From: Allocoleopsis franciscana PCC 7113 | GTDB lineage: Bacteria; Cyanobacteriota; Cyanobacteriia; Cyanobacteriales; Coleofasciculaceae | Direction of reading: 5' to 3' | NCBI RefSeq assembly: GCF_000317515.1 | Contig: NC_019738.1 | Coordinates: forward strand, 7,032,001 to 7,096,000 | DNA length: 64,000 nucleotides | Shown: positions 7,281-14,711 of the stretch, piece after piece | How the letters are laid out: each line of letters opens with the position of its first letter | How positions within the stretch are numbered: position 1 is the first letter of the stretch | Program-made: the position numbers and the translations under genes | The notes under the pieces: generated by a model | Seen by the model: the letters and a program-made list of their open reading frames with translations, nothing else | Database searches by the model: none | What the model was told of the DNA's origin: nothing

Positions 7281-8528
7281 TCACCTCATCGCCACGCGAG
7301 AAGCCGGTGAGTCAAAGAGAGATTGAAAGTTAGATACTCGCTCCGCGATAGGTTCTGGTGAATTCTCCCAAAGACTTTCGTAATAAAAGAACGATACACC
7401 CAATCCGCGATCGCGTGCCGTCCGCACTTTATTCTGAATTAGTGGCATTGGCACTGGCTTATTTCTTAACCCTGTTAGGACACCCACTCCCGTAGGAATC
7501 TTGCGTTGTGCTTCTTGAATTTCGGGACGGCTAATCTGTTCCACAAAACTTTGCAGATCAGGACGATAAACTTGCACAATCAGCTCATCGACAATACCTT
7601 GCCTCACCCAAGTCAGCCAATCTTGCAGATAAGTATTGTAAGCCGTGATGTATGGATTAGGAGAAACCGAGAAAATTGCATTCGGCTTTCTCTGTTTCAC
7701 AGCTTGGTTGAGTTGAGTGACGAACGCTGTAATTTTATCAGCCCGCCAGCGCACCCATGCCGGATCTTGGGGATTAGCTGGGGCATTTCTCTTGGTTTCC
7801 TGTTTGTACAAGGCTAGCGTGTAGCGATCGTAGCCAAATTCATTAGGCAAACTGGTGTGATCGTCAAACTGAATGCCATCCACATCATATTGGGTCACCA
7901 CTTCCAGCACCAGATCGGTGATAAACTTTTGCACCTCTGGCAAAAAGGGATTGAGCCATACCACCTCACCCGCCGCACCAATCCACGTTTGGTTGCCATT
8001 CCGCCGTTGCGTTAGCCACTCTGGATGATTTAATGCCAGTTCCGAGGTTGGGGGAGTCATGAAACCGAACTCAAACCAAGGAATCACGAGCAACCCTTGG
8101 CGATGAGCTTCCTTCGCGAGTTCAGCCAGGATATCCTGTCCCTGTAAGCCTTTGCGGACAAAGGGTTGGATGTCTGCCCGTTGAGCTACGGCACTTGGAT
8201 AAAGCGCGTAACCCGAATTCCATACGACAGGATAGATTGTATTCAGATTCAACCGTGTTAGCTGACTCACCGCCTCTTGCATTTTGGGGCGGTCTCTGAG
8301 GATGTCATGGTCATTTTCAGTCAGCCAAACCCCGCGAATTTCCTGCAACGGTTGCGGTGCGATCGCCTCTGGTATTGTATCTGGTATCACTACCTCTGGC
8401 ACTGTACTTTGCGCGATTGCAGCAATAGGATGACCAGCCAGAAATATTGTCATGAATAAGGCCAGCACGAGTAAGGAAAGATACTTGACAATTCGCCACC
8501 AACCTCTAAGGATGAAACGCAATTTCAT
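7281..8528 (-). CDS. Family 10-like glycosyl hydrolase (GHL10), secreted
   Basis: A 415-aa protein counted from ATG 8528 (a longer GTG/ATG extension to 8564 is possible but only adds a basic, amphipathic leader). It begins with a long basic stretch and a hydrophobic signal segment ending AIAAIAQS. The mature part matches GHL10 (PF02638, YddW-like): EIRGVWLTENDHDIL, LNTIYPVVWNSGYALYPS, VIPWFEFGFM, DVDGIQFDDHTSLP and FYYESLW. These proteins have a TIM-barrel glycosidase fold and are thought to act on peptidoglycan or polysaccharide in the periplasm. The gene converges on the HAD gene with about 60 bases between their ends. Confidence 0.85.
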   Translation of the reverse strand: MKLRFILRGWWRIVKYLSLLVLALFMTIFLAGHPIAAIAQSTVPEVVIPDTIPEAIAPQPLQEIRGVWLTENDHDILRDRPKMQEAVSQLTRLNLNTIYPVVWNSGYALYPSAVAQRADIQPFVRKGLQGQDILAELAKEAHRQGLLVIPWFEFGFMTPPTSELALNHPEWLTQRRNGNQTWIGAAGEVVWLNPFLPEVQKFITDLVLEVVTQYDVDGIQFDDHTSLPNEFGYDRYTLALYKQETKRNAPANPQDPAWVRWRADKITAFVTQLNQAVKQRKPNAIFSVSPNPYITAYNTYLQDWLTWVRQGIVDELIVQVYRPDLQSFVEQISRPEIQEAQRKIPTGVGVLTGLRNKPVPMPLIQNKVRTARDRGLGVSFFYYESLWENSPEPIAERVSNFQSLFDSPASRVAMR

Positions 8529-8990
8529 AAGCTTAAATGCTAATTTAGCTATCCAACTACGCAATCGTTGATTTTTACAATGGAATGCACGATTTATAGA
8601 CTACAGGTATTTATCTTTACTAAAGGGTGAGTTAATTAACAGTAGTCGTTCCATGATTAATATTGATGGTTGTAATAGAGAAATATAAACATTCCAATAG
8701 ATAGGTAGCATCGCGGGCTGCCTTGACAGTTGACACTGAGCCGTTAATAGTATCTATAAATTCACTGGGTCGTGTGGTTGGGCATGGTAATAGTTGTTGC
8801 ATGAGACAAGCTTGCACAAGGCAAGGGTTATGACGTAGCTACGAGTACTTATCTCTTAGAGCGTTGCCACTTATGCAAGAAGTCTCATGAAGAGGGCGAT
8901 GAGCCTAATTCTGTCTTCTCTCCTCGTATGATCTCCGGTCTGCCTTTCTCGGTGAAGGTACAACACCTGCTGGCACAAATACACTCGCAC
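8529..8990. other. Intergenic stretch, no supported gene
   Basis: About 460 bases between the GHL10 gene start and the FAD monooxygenase end. A 61-codon minus-strand frame at 8632-8817 has no family signature and no ribosome binding site. I see no RNA gene, HIP1 cluster or clear terminator. It presumably holds the GHL10 promoter. Confidence 0.5.
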
Positions 8991-10541
8991 CTACAACAAT
9001 GCCTCAATCACTTGCTCAAAATTTCGGCAATACACCTGTTGGTTGTACTCCTGCCGATCTTTTTCTGATCGGTAGGACATTGGTTTTAGGGTTGCCTGTT
9101 GGATACGAACCATGAATGGACGACGAAGTTGCTCATATTTCTCGAAGGCTTGGGTTAGAGCTTGTGTATTATCCCAATTATTCTCCTGTGCAATCTTCGC
9201 GATTAACGTAACAACCGCGAGTGCATCTTCTAATCCTTGATTAGCCCCTTGAGCCATAAAGGGAGGCATTCCATGGGCAGCATCACCCACTAATACCACT
9301 CGCCCATTACTCCATGGGGTTTGAAGGGTGACCGAATGATCTTTAGCATGGGGATTAGCTGTGCGAGGAAGTGGGATGGCATCTGAAACAGTCGCACGGT
9401 GAATGTAGTACGGACGCTGGAGCATATTATCAGGAGAAGATAGGCGAACTAATTGCTTGAGGACATTGGGAAAGTTAGCCTTCTCCAACTCTTGCACAGC
9501 TAAATCAATCAATGAACGGCTAGACTTTCCCTGTAAAGATTCCACAGGTAAAGGAAGATGTATAAGATACCCGACTTGTCCACTAGGTCTGTGAAATAAA
9601 ATTATCCTGGGAGATTCTATATCGGCGGAATCTCCAGATATTTCATCATTACTGATTGTGAGAACGGGTGATTCTTGAAAGTATGTTTCTTCAAGTTCTC
9701 CACATAAATTTTTAGGAATATCGATAATTTCCCGACACCCAATTGCGGCAAACCCGGAGTATTCAGGACGTGCAAAAGCAGAGTATGGACTATCGGCGTA
9801 AAGAATTCTACGAACCGTAGAGTTGATTCCGTCTGCTGCAACGACTAACCTTGCTCGAATGGATTTAGTGTCTAATGGTTGGGAAGTTTGCTCACCATTC
9901 TGAGGCGACATTTCCTCTAATTTCTGTCCATCTACCCAATGAGCATAGGGGTTGGTTTCTAGGCTTGTATCAGATATACAATCGACTCGGACACAGGATT
10001 GCTCTGGCTCTTCCACTACATTAATACAACGGTGATTCGCTCTCACCCTGTCTTGGGGAAGTAAGTTTCTCAAGATAGTTTGTAAATCATACCAAGCTAT
10101 GGAGACTCGACCTTCTCCGTATTCTTGAAACCAATCATCAAATTTAAGAGAAATGGACGAAATTTCCTGACCCTGAAAATTTTTCTGCACCCATCTAGGT
10201 GAAGCCTTTGGAGGTTTTGGTTCTTGACCTATTCCGGCAGTCTCTTCATCCTTCGATGGGTTGGAATTCAATAAGCGATTGCCAGCTCTTTTTACTTCTT
10301 CGTAAGCTTCAACGGATAAATATTTAAGAGACTTTAATCCATTGGGAAGCAGATCTAACACCTGTCCAACCGGACGAAAGGCACGAGTTTGATCGACGAC
10401 TAAAATATTTTCAATCCCACGCTTGCGTAAGCCAATGGCAGTAGCTAACCCAACAGGCCCAGCGCCAATTATGACAACATCATAGATTTCAGGAGAAATC
10501 GTGTTAAACACATCTTCTAGCAGATTGCTTTGTGTAGTCAC
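8991..10541 (-). CDS. FAD-dependent monooxygenase (aromatic hydroxylase type)
   Basis: A 516-aa flavoprotein of the PHBH/UbiH class (FAD_binding_3). The N-terminal Rossmann motif is DVVIIGAGPVGLATAIGLRKRGI (about residues 20-42), with the FAD ribose acid in NILVVDQ. The second FAD motif GRVVLVGDAAHGMPPFMAQGANQGLEDA lies near residue 410 and carries the conserved GD. The internal segment RLVVAADGINSTVRR is the DG motif that contacts FAD and NAD(P)H. It should hydroxylate or epoxidise an aromatic or polyene substrate using O2 and NAD(P)H in the cytosol; the substrate is unknown. ATG 10541 gives the expected short leader before the Rossmann fold. Confidence 0.88.
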   Translation of the reverse strand: MTTQSNLLEDVFNTISPEIYDVVIIGAGPVGLATAIGLRKRGIENILVVDQTRAFRPVGQVLDLLPNGLKSLKYLSVEAYEEVKRAGNRLLNSNPSKDEETAGIGQEPKPPKASPRWVQKNFQGQEISSISLKFDDWFQEYGEGRVSIAWYDLQTILRNLLPQDRVRANHRCINVVEEPEQSCVRVDCISDTSLETNPYAHWVDGQKLEEMSPQNGEQTSQPLDTKSIRARLVVAADGINSTVRRILYADSPYSAFARPEYSGFAAIGCREIIDIPKNLCGELEETYFQESPVLTISNDEISGDSADIESPRIILFHRPSGQVGYLIHLPLPVESLQGKSSRSLIDLAVQELEKANFPNVLKQLVRLSSPDNMLQRPYYIHRATVSDAIPLPRTANPHAKDHSVTLQTPWSNGRVVLVGDAAHGMPPFMAQGANQGLEDALAVVTLIAKIAQENNWDNTQALTQAFEKYEQLRRPFMVRIQQATLKPMSYRSEKDRQEYNQQVYCRNFEQVIEALL

Positions 10542-10614
10542 AGGTAATCCTTTGCCATTCTAAAGAACATGAACTTTGTTATTTAGCTTAAATGCCCAGT
10601 GGATTATTTAGATA

Positions 10615-12351
10615 TCAAAACGGTGTCTTGGTGTGTAAATAAAGACTTTGTCCTGATTGCGGATGCTCGAAGCGCAGTTCCCTCGCGTGTAAGTGTAACC
10701 GACTCGCAACAGCACGGCAGCCATAAAAGCGATCGCCTAAAATCGGTATCCCAATTCCTCTGGCATCAGCCGCGTGAACCCTCAACTGATGGGTGCGTCC
10801 GGTGAGGGGAATAAACTCGATACGAGTGTAGTCTCCTTCCCTTGCCATCACCTGGAAGCGAGTCAAGCTGGGTTTGCCGCGAACTTCATCCACTTGTTGA
10901 TAGGGACGATTCTCCGGATTTCCCCACAGGGGGAGTGTAATCTCTCCTCGCTCAGTTGTCACCCAACCCGAAAGTACTGCTTCATAAACCTTGTGAACTT
11001 GCCGTTGCTGAAACTGCTGACTCAGTTGACGATAAGTTTGTGGATTACGCGCTAGCAAGAGGATACCCGACGTGTCTTGATCCAAGCGATGCACCGCCAT
11101 AATTGCCATGCCATCCGCCAACTGATGACGCAAGCGACTGAGAACACTATCTTGGCAATCACGATAACGTCCTGGTACCGAAAGTAATCCTGCGGGTTTA
11201 TTCACCGCAATCAGCCATTCGTCTTCATAAACAATAGGTAAAGAGACCTCTCCCCACACCCCTTCCTTAGTAAAGCTCCAGTTCTGCAAGGAGATGGTAT
11301 GATTAACTCCCCCCTTTTTAAGGGGGGGTTGGGGGGGATCGAAGGGGACTAGGGATTTAGATTTCAATCCCGAAAGCAGAAATCCCATCAAAGGCTGACA
11401 GCGTTCCACACAAGCGCCATAGAATTCTCCCTGAACTTTATCCCCAGAGGACTTTCCCCACCAAAACTCTGCCATTGCCAGGGGTTTGAGTCCCTGTGTT
11501 GCCGCATAGTGAAGCAGCTTGGGGGCACAACAGTCTCCTGTACCCGTGGGCATCGAGCCTCCTGGCATCAATTGCTGCAATGATAAAGATTGCCCGGAAA
11601 AATTAGTCACGCTGTAGGCAGCGTGCATCTGAGCCTGCAATTGGCGAGATAGAGCTTTGCGCTGTTGTTTCAGTTCCCGCATCCGGGCATCTGCTGCTTC
11701 AACTTGCTGCTTGAGGGGTTGCAATCCTTCATTTTGTTGACGTTTGAGTTGCCGTCGCTCAATTCCATGCCGACGACTTTCTTCATCGAGTTGTTCGAGG
11801 GCAAGAGTGAGTGCTTCTCCTGTGAGGGTTTCGCACAGAAGCTGACGTTTTCGCTGTCGTTGGTGCTTGCCATCTCGATGGCGATCGCTCATTTGTTGCA
11901 ATTGTTGCTCAAACTCGCGAGATAGGGTTTCGTAATGCTGCCGTTGTGGAAGTTGCTTCAGGGTAATGAGTTCCTGCTTGATAGCCTCCAACTCAGCCAA
12001 CGTGCGGGCTTCTTCTAGGGCAACGTTGTCGCGTCCTGGAATCGGCGGAACCCAGCCCTCAAGCCTGCTGTGACCATTTAGAAGACCAGAGAAAGCCTTG
12101 AGTATCCGTTGTTCATTATTCGGGAGTTCAACCAGCAGTATTCCATACATCTTGCCTTCGTGAGAATAACGGTCATTGTGGGCAAGGTGCTGCATTAAAT
12201 TTTTGGCGATCGCTTCTGCTGTTGGGGTGCGGGGCAGTTTCAATCGCTCACCCGTTTGAGGACAACGTCCTTCATAGTAATAGCTAGGAGATGAGTGGCT
12301 GACAGCAGCATTGCCGTCAATAAAATCTGAAAGTGGATGAAGAACCACCAT
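10615..12351 (-). CDS. RluA-family pseudouridine synthase with long N-terminal extension
   Basis: A 578-aa protein. The C-terminal 220 residues are an RluA-type catalytic domain: IVYEDEWLIAVNKPAGLLSVPGR, the catalytic HRLDQDTSGILLLARN with the Asp of the RLD motif, and GRTHQLRVHAA. The first about 330 residues are specific to a cyanobacterial form: a region with CPQTGERLKLPRTP, then a long Arg/Gln-rich coiled coil (about 110-245), then MPGGSMPTGTGDCCAPKLLHYAA. Between the two halves is a low-complexity insert DPPQPPLKKGG derived from a DNA repeat (separate entry). The RNA target, tRNA or rRNA, cannot be told from sequence. ATG 12351 is the natural start. Confidence 0.87.
   Translation of the reverse strand: MVVLHPLSDFIDGNAAVSHSSPSYYYEGRCPQTGERLKLPRTPTAEAIAKNLMQHLAHNDRYSHEGKMYGILLVELPNNEQRILKAFSGLLNGHSRLEGWVPPIPGRDNVALEEARTLAELEAIKQELITLKQLPQRQHYETLSREFEQQLQQMSDRHRDGKHQRQRKRQLLCETLTGEALTLALEQLDEESRRHGIERRQLKRQQNEGLQPLKQQVEAADARMRELKQQRKALSRQLQAQMHAAYSVTNFSGQSLSLQQLMPGGSMPTGTGDCCAPKLLHYAATQGLKPLAMAEFWWGKSSGDKVQGEFYGACVERCQPLMGFLLSGLKSKSLVPFDPPQPPLKKGGVNHTISLQNWSFTKEGVWGEVSLPIVYEDEWLIAVNKPAGLLSVPGRYRDCQDSVLSRLRHQLADGMAIMAVHRLDQDTSGILLLARNPQTYRQLSQQFQQRQVHKVYEAVLSGWVTTERGEITLPLWGNPENRPYQQVDEVRGKPSLTRFQVMAREGDYTRIEFIPLTGRTHQLRVHAADARGIGIPILGDRFYGCRAVASRLHLHARELRFEHPQSGQSLYLHTKTPF
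11305..11340. repeat. G/C-tract palindrome inside rluA-like gene
   Basis: CCCCCC at 11309-11314 and GGGGGGG at 11322-11328 flank TTTTTAA, followed by TTGGGGGGGATC. On the minus strand it is translated as DPPQPPLKKGG, a peptide typical of in-frame copies of this cyanobacterial repeat. It sits in the linker between the N-terminal region and the catalytic domain and keeps the reading frame. Confidence 0.75.
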
Positions 12352-12404
12352 ACCCGTTATTTGCGATCGGCTATTTCAAAAAATGAGGCATCTGAAATGA
12401 TTTT

Positions 12405-12438
12405 GTAGTCAGCGCTTTAGCGCTAAAGTGCCGACTAC
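12405..12438. repeat. Palindromic repeat between rluA-like and SH3b genes
   Basis: GTAGTC at 12405-12410 pairs with GACTAC at 12433-12438, and the interior contains the perfect 14-bp palindrome CTTTAGCGCTAAAG at 12415-12428. A related sequence (CAGCGTTTTAGCGCTGAAG) occurs near 58041. Short palindromes of this type are dispersed in cyanobacterial genomes. Confidence 0.65.
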
Positions 12439-12495
12439 CAAGGGAATCAGTATCTTCTAATCAACCTTGACACTCGACTAGCGGCTGATGAGCTT

Positions 12496-13104
12496 TCAGC
12501 GACAATTAGATAAATTGCTTTCTGCCTGCGTCACCAAACCATTGGAAACCCAACCTTTGGCAGGTAAGGCAATTTCTACCCAATTACGATTATTGACTGT
12601 TTTGTTGGTTGGAGGATTGCTAGTTAGGGTAATCCGTCCTTGATAGGGTATTCCACCAACCTGAGCGGCTGTGGGATTGGGTTGTCTGCGAATCACTAAA
12701 CCTTGAGAGGGGCGAATCACTTGACGGCAAAGGTCTTTAATTGCAGGGCTTTCCGTGTTGCCACCACAGGGCTTGAGGTTGATGGCATGTACATACCCTG
12801 TGACAGGCCCACTAATGCGGATGAGTCCATCGGCTCCAACGGAAGTATCCGCCAATATGACTTCATCATTGACGGATATAAGCCTTAATGTCTCACTGGT
12901 GGAGTTAGATTCCCTGAAAATGGGGATTTGCTGTTTGGCAGCACGGCACTGTCCTACCAGAGACGCTTGTGCCAGTTGTACGTTTTCCTCAGAGGATGCG
13001 ATGTCAGTACCTGCCATAGCCGGAGTATTCATTCCGGTGGTGGCGATCGCAATTACAGCCAAAAGATTAATCGGCTTACCCAATCGATTCATGGTTTCCA
13101 TCAT
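12496..13104 (-). CDS. Secreted SH3b-domain protein (copy 1)
   Basis: About 202 residues after a signal peptide (hydrophobic LLAVIAIATTGMNTPAMA). The mature part has two bacterial SH3-like (SH3b) repeats: one around LVGQCRAAKQQIPIFRESNSTSETLRLISVNDEVIL and one around LCRQVIRPSQGLVIRRQPNPTAAQVGGI, the second ending NWVEIALPAKGWVSNGLV. Four cysteines (QCR, PCG, LCR, NCR) may form disulfides. SH3b domains usually bind cell-wall peptides. The start is set by GAGGAG at about 13109-13114, which makes ATG 13104 (or the adjacent 13101) better than the GTG at 13116 that overlaps the Shine-Dalgarno. It is a paralogue of the gene at 18928-19563. Confidence 0.82.
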   Translation of the reverse strand: MMETMNRLGKPINLLAVIAIATTGMNTPAMAGTDIASSEENVQLAQASLVGQCRAAKQQIPIFRESNSTSETLRLISVNDEVILADTSVGADGLIRISGPVTGYVHAINLKPCGGNTESPAIKDLCRQVIRPSQGLVIRRQPNPTAAQVGGIPYQGRITLTSNPPTNKTVNNRNWVEIALPAKGWVSNGLVTQAESNLSNCR

Positions 13105-13251
13105 TAAGCTCCTCACTCACAGATTCTGTGAACTCATATTCGCAAGAGTTCCTACTGCGAGATTTTGACACGCTGAGGCTCATTTACTCTCATTTTTTGC
13201 GGGTTTCGTCAACTAGAGATGGACTGAGTGAGATTAAGTCACTGGTTTTGA

Positions 13252-13277
13252 GGGATGAGGGGAGAGTGCGATCGCTT
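13252..13277. repeat. 26-bp exact direct repeat, left copy
   Basis: The 26 bases here (GGGATGAGGGGAGAGTGCGA and six more, ending in a HIP1 half) are identical to 14446-14471, in the same orientation. The pair flanks the UPF0175 antitoxin and XRE gene segment, and the left copy starts 23 bases beyond the truncated toxin end. Confidence 0.85.
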
Positions 13278-13299
13278 CCTCTTTTCTGGGAGTCAAACC

Positions 13300-13389
13300 C
13301 TACTCTCCTGACAGCAGTAATTCTAGACGGTCTACTTGGTGAAGATAGAGCAGTGGCGATGTGTTGACAATGACCAGAGCTTCAGGCAT
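13300..13389 (-). pseudogene. Truncated DUF3368 (PIN-like) toxin, N-terminal 29 codons
   Basis: ATG at 13387-13389 overlaps the last codons of the UPF0175 gene and opens a frame that stops at 13300-13302 after 29 residues. The peptide MPEALVIVNTSPLLYLHQVD followed by RLELL is the standard N-terminus of DUF3368 proteins, the PIN-fold partner usually encoded directly after UPF0175. The family is normally about 150-165 residues, so more than 80% including the later acidic PIN residues is missing, and no continuation is visible in any frame downstream. The remaining part was probably lost by recombination near the 26-bp repeat. Confidence 0.8.
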
Positions 13390-13633
13390 TGTTGACATCT
13401 TGCTCTAGTTGTTCAGTTGTTAAGGAGAAGGGGGATACCTGATAACGCCCCAGTAGCATCAGGAATTCCACTCGTGACATACCCGCCAATTGAGCAGCGC
13501 GTCCTGATGATAATTTACCCAGTTCAAACAGCTTTACAGCCGCCAAGATACGGAGTTCTCTTGAAATTGTTTCGGGTGTTTCTTTAAGGCTGATTAACAC
13601 TTCTTCAGGAATTTCGATTTGAACTGTACTCAT
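13382..13633 (-). CDS. UPF0175 family antitoxin-like protein
   Basis: An 83-aa protein: VQIEIPEEVL at the start, then ISRELRILAAVKLFELGKLSSGRAAQLAG, the helix-turn-helix-like core of UPF0175 (PF03683), and a short acidic tail. UPF0175 genes commonly precede DUF3368 toxins in type II-like toxin-antitoxin pairs, and here the stop overlaps the start of the truncated toxin (aATGcctga). AAGGAGGT 8 bases before the ATG is a strong ribosome binding site. With its toxin broken, this is an orphan antitoxin. Confidence 0.88.
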   Translation of the reverse strand: MSTVQIEIPEEVLISLKETPETISRELRILAAVKLFELGKLSSGRAAQLAGMSRVEFLMLLGRYQVSPFSLTTEQLEQDVNNA

Positions 13634-14155
13634 GTTTGATACCTCCTTGTTGACCGCAGATTTAATGTTACTATTTGGGCTGCTACTAGGCGCGATCGCT
13701 CTTTTCTAGATTGGTTTCGTTTTTTGAGTAGATGAGTTGTTCGGTGCTCGCATAATTGTTGCAAACGTACCCAAGTGATCGCATTTTGAATTGGGGCGAT
13801 CGCACTTTACGATATTCACCCCAACTCTGAAATAGGGATTAGGTTGTGGAAACTTTACGGATGAGCGATCGCATCAGCTTACCGGGAACGGGCGCAGGTA
13901 GGAGAGGACTCCATTCGCTGATGTGGCAAAAGTGGAGGGCGCAGAGGGCGTGGACGATGGTAGTTACGGTTGTTTTTGAGCCGATAACTAGGATTTGTGC
14001 AGATTCTGGTTCTGGGTTGGGTGGAGTGAGAGTGGAAGTAGGGGAGGTTTCTTTCGAGTCTGGGAGAGAGTCTTTGAACATAGAGCATTTTTTGAAGGGG
14101 AGCAATGTAACCAATATGGCAACAAAATTATTGTACCCTAACGATACCGATTTGG
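13634..14155. other. Gene-poor HIP1-rich stretch
   Basis: About 520 bases with several HIP1 or HIP1-like GCGATCGC sites (near 13691, 13797, 13865). Open frames exist on both strands over 13839-14193 (about 115 codons each) that fully overlap; neither has a recognisable domain or a ribosome binding site, and both contain low-complexity Ser/Pro or Gly/Arg runs, so I do not call a gene. Confidence 0.5.
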
Positions 14156-14172
14156 TGACATTTACCTTGTCA
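14156..14172. promoter_or_regulatory. TGACA-N7-TGTCA inverted repeat, candidate operator
   Basis: TGACA at 14156-14160 and TGTCA at 14168-14172 form a symmetric site 23 bases upstream of the small XRE regulator start; a third TGACA follows near 14181. Small XRE proteins often autoregulate through such sites. No experimental basis. Confidence 0.4.
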
Positions 14173-14195
14173 TACACCTCTGACAAAATCTGAAC

Positions 14196-14417
14196 ATGGG
14201 AAAGGCAGGCAAGGCGCTAAAACAGGTACTGGAAACCTATGACATTAGCCAAAACAAGCTGGCAGTCACGATGGGAATTTCACGGGCAAACATTAATCGC
14301 TGGGTACACGAGCAAAGAGATCCAGCCGGTGATGTGATTGTTGAAATTAAGAATGCACTCAAGCAGCTAAATCCGGATGCGGCTGAGGATTTCGCCAGGT
14401 TATTCCTGGGTGATTGA
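14196..14417 (+). CDS. Small XRE-family helix-turn-helix regulator
   Basis: A 73-aa protein that is almost only an HTH domain: ALKQVLETYDISQNKLAVTMGISRANINRWVHEQRDPAGDVIVEIKNALKQL follows the XRE pattern, with LAVTMGIS as the turn region and RANINRWVHE as the recognition helix. It would bind DNA as a dimer. The upstream inverted repeat at 14156-14172 is a plausible operator. It may regulate neighbouring island genes; the nearest on the same strand is the nuclease at 18 kb, with the ATPase pair convergent. An antitoxin role is possible but no toxin partner is seen. Confidence 0.85.
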   Translation: MGKAGKALKQVLETYDISQNKLAVTMGISRANINRWVHEQRDPAGDVIVEIKNALKQLNPDAAEDFARLFLGD

Positions 14418-14445
14418 GATAGATGATGAGGCGATCGGTTGTTAG

Positions 14446-14471
14446 GGGATGAGGGGAGAGTGCGATCGCTT
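14446..14471. repeat. 26-bp exact direct repeat, right copy
   Basis: Identical to 13252-13277 over 26 bases. It lies 29 bases after the XRE stop codon. Together the repeats bracket 1.17 kb containing the antitoxin, broken toxin start and XRE gene. Confidence 0.85.
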
Positions 14472-14711
14472 AATCGAGCAGTTGAAGTAAGGCGTTCATC
14501 GCATCGAGTCTCATTGGCTGGTTGCTACTGCACGCTCTACTGCATCTAGCCACTCTCGCGGCAACCTTGTGCTTTCAACTCGCTGCTCGAATTCAGGGGA
14601 ACCTCTTGCGATCACAGTTATAGGCTACTGACGCTCCAGACGCGGAGAAGTTTTATTATGGGCAATTAGAGGGACTTGATATAAGAATGTTATTTAGCTG
14701 TCTTGTTAACT

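Noticed and set aside
8632-8817. 61-codon minus-strand frame in the GHL10/monooxygenase gap
   Set aside because: No domain, no start signal and no conservation evidence.
13839-14193. Overlapping open frames of about 115 codons on both strands
   Set aside because: They mirror each other over a HIP1-rich region, have no domain, no ribosome binding site and low-complexity composition; at most one could be real.
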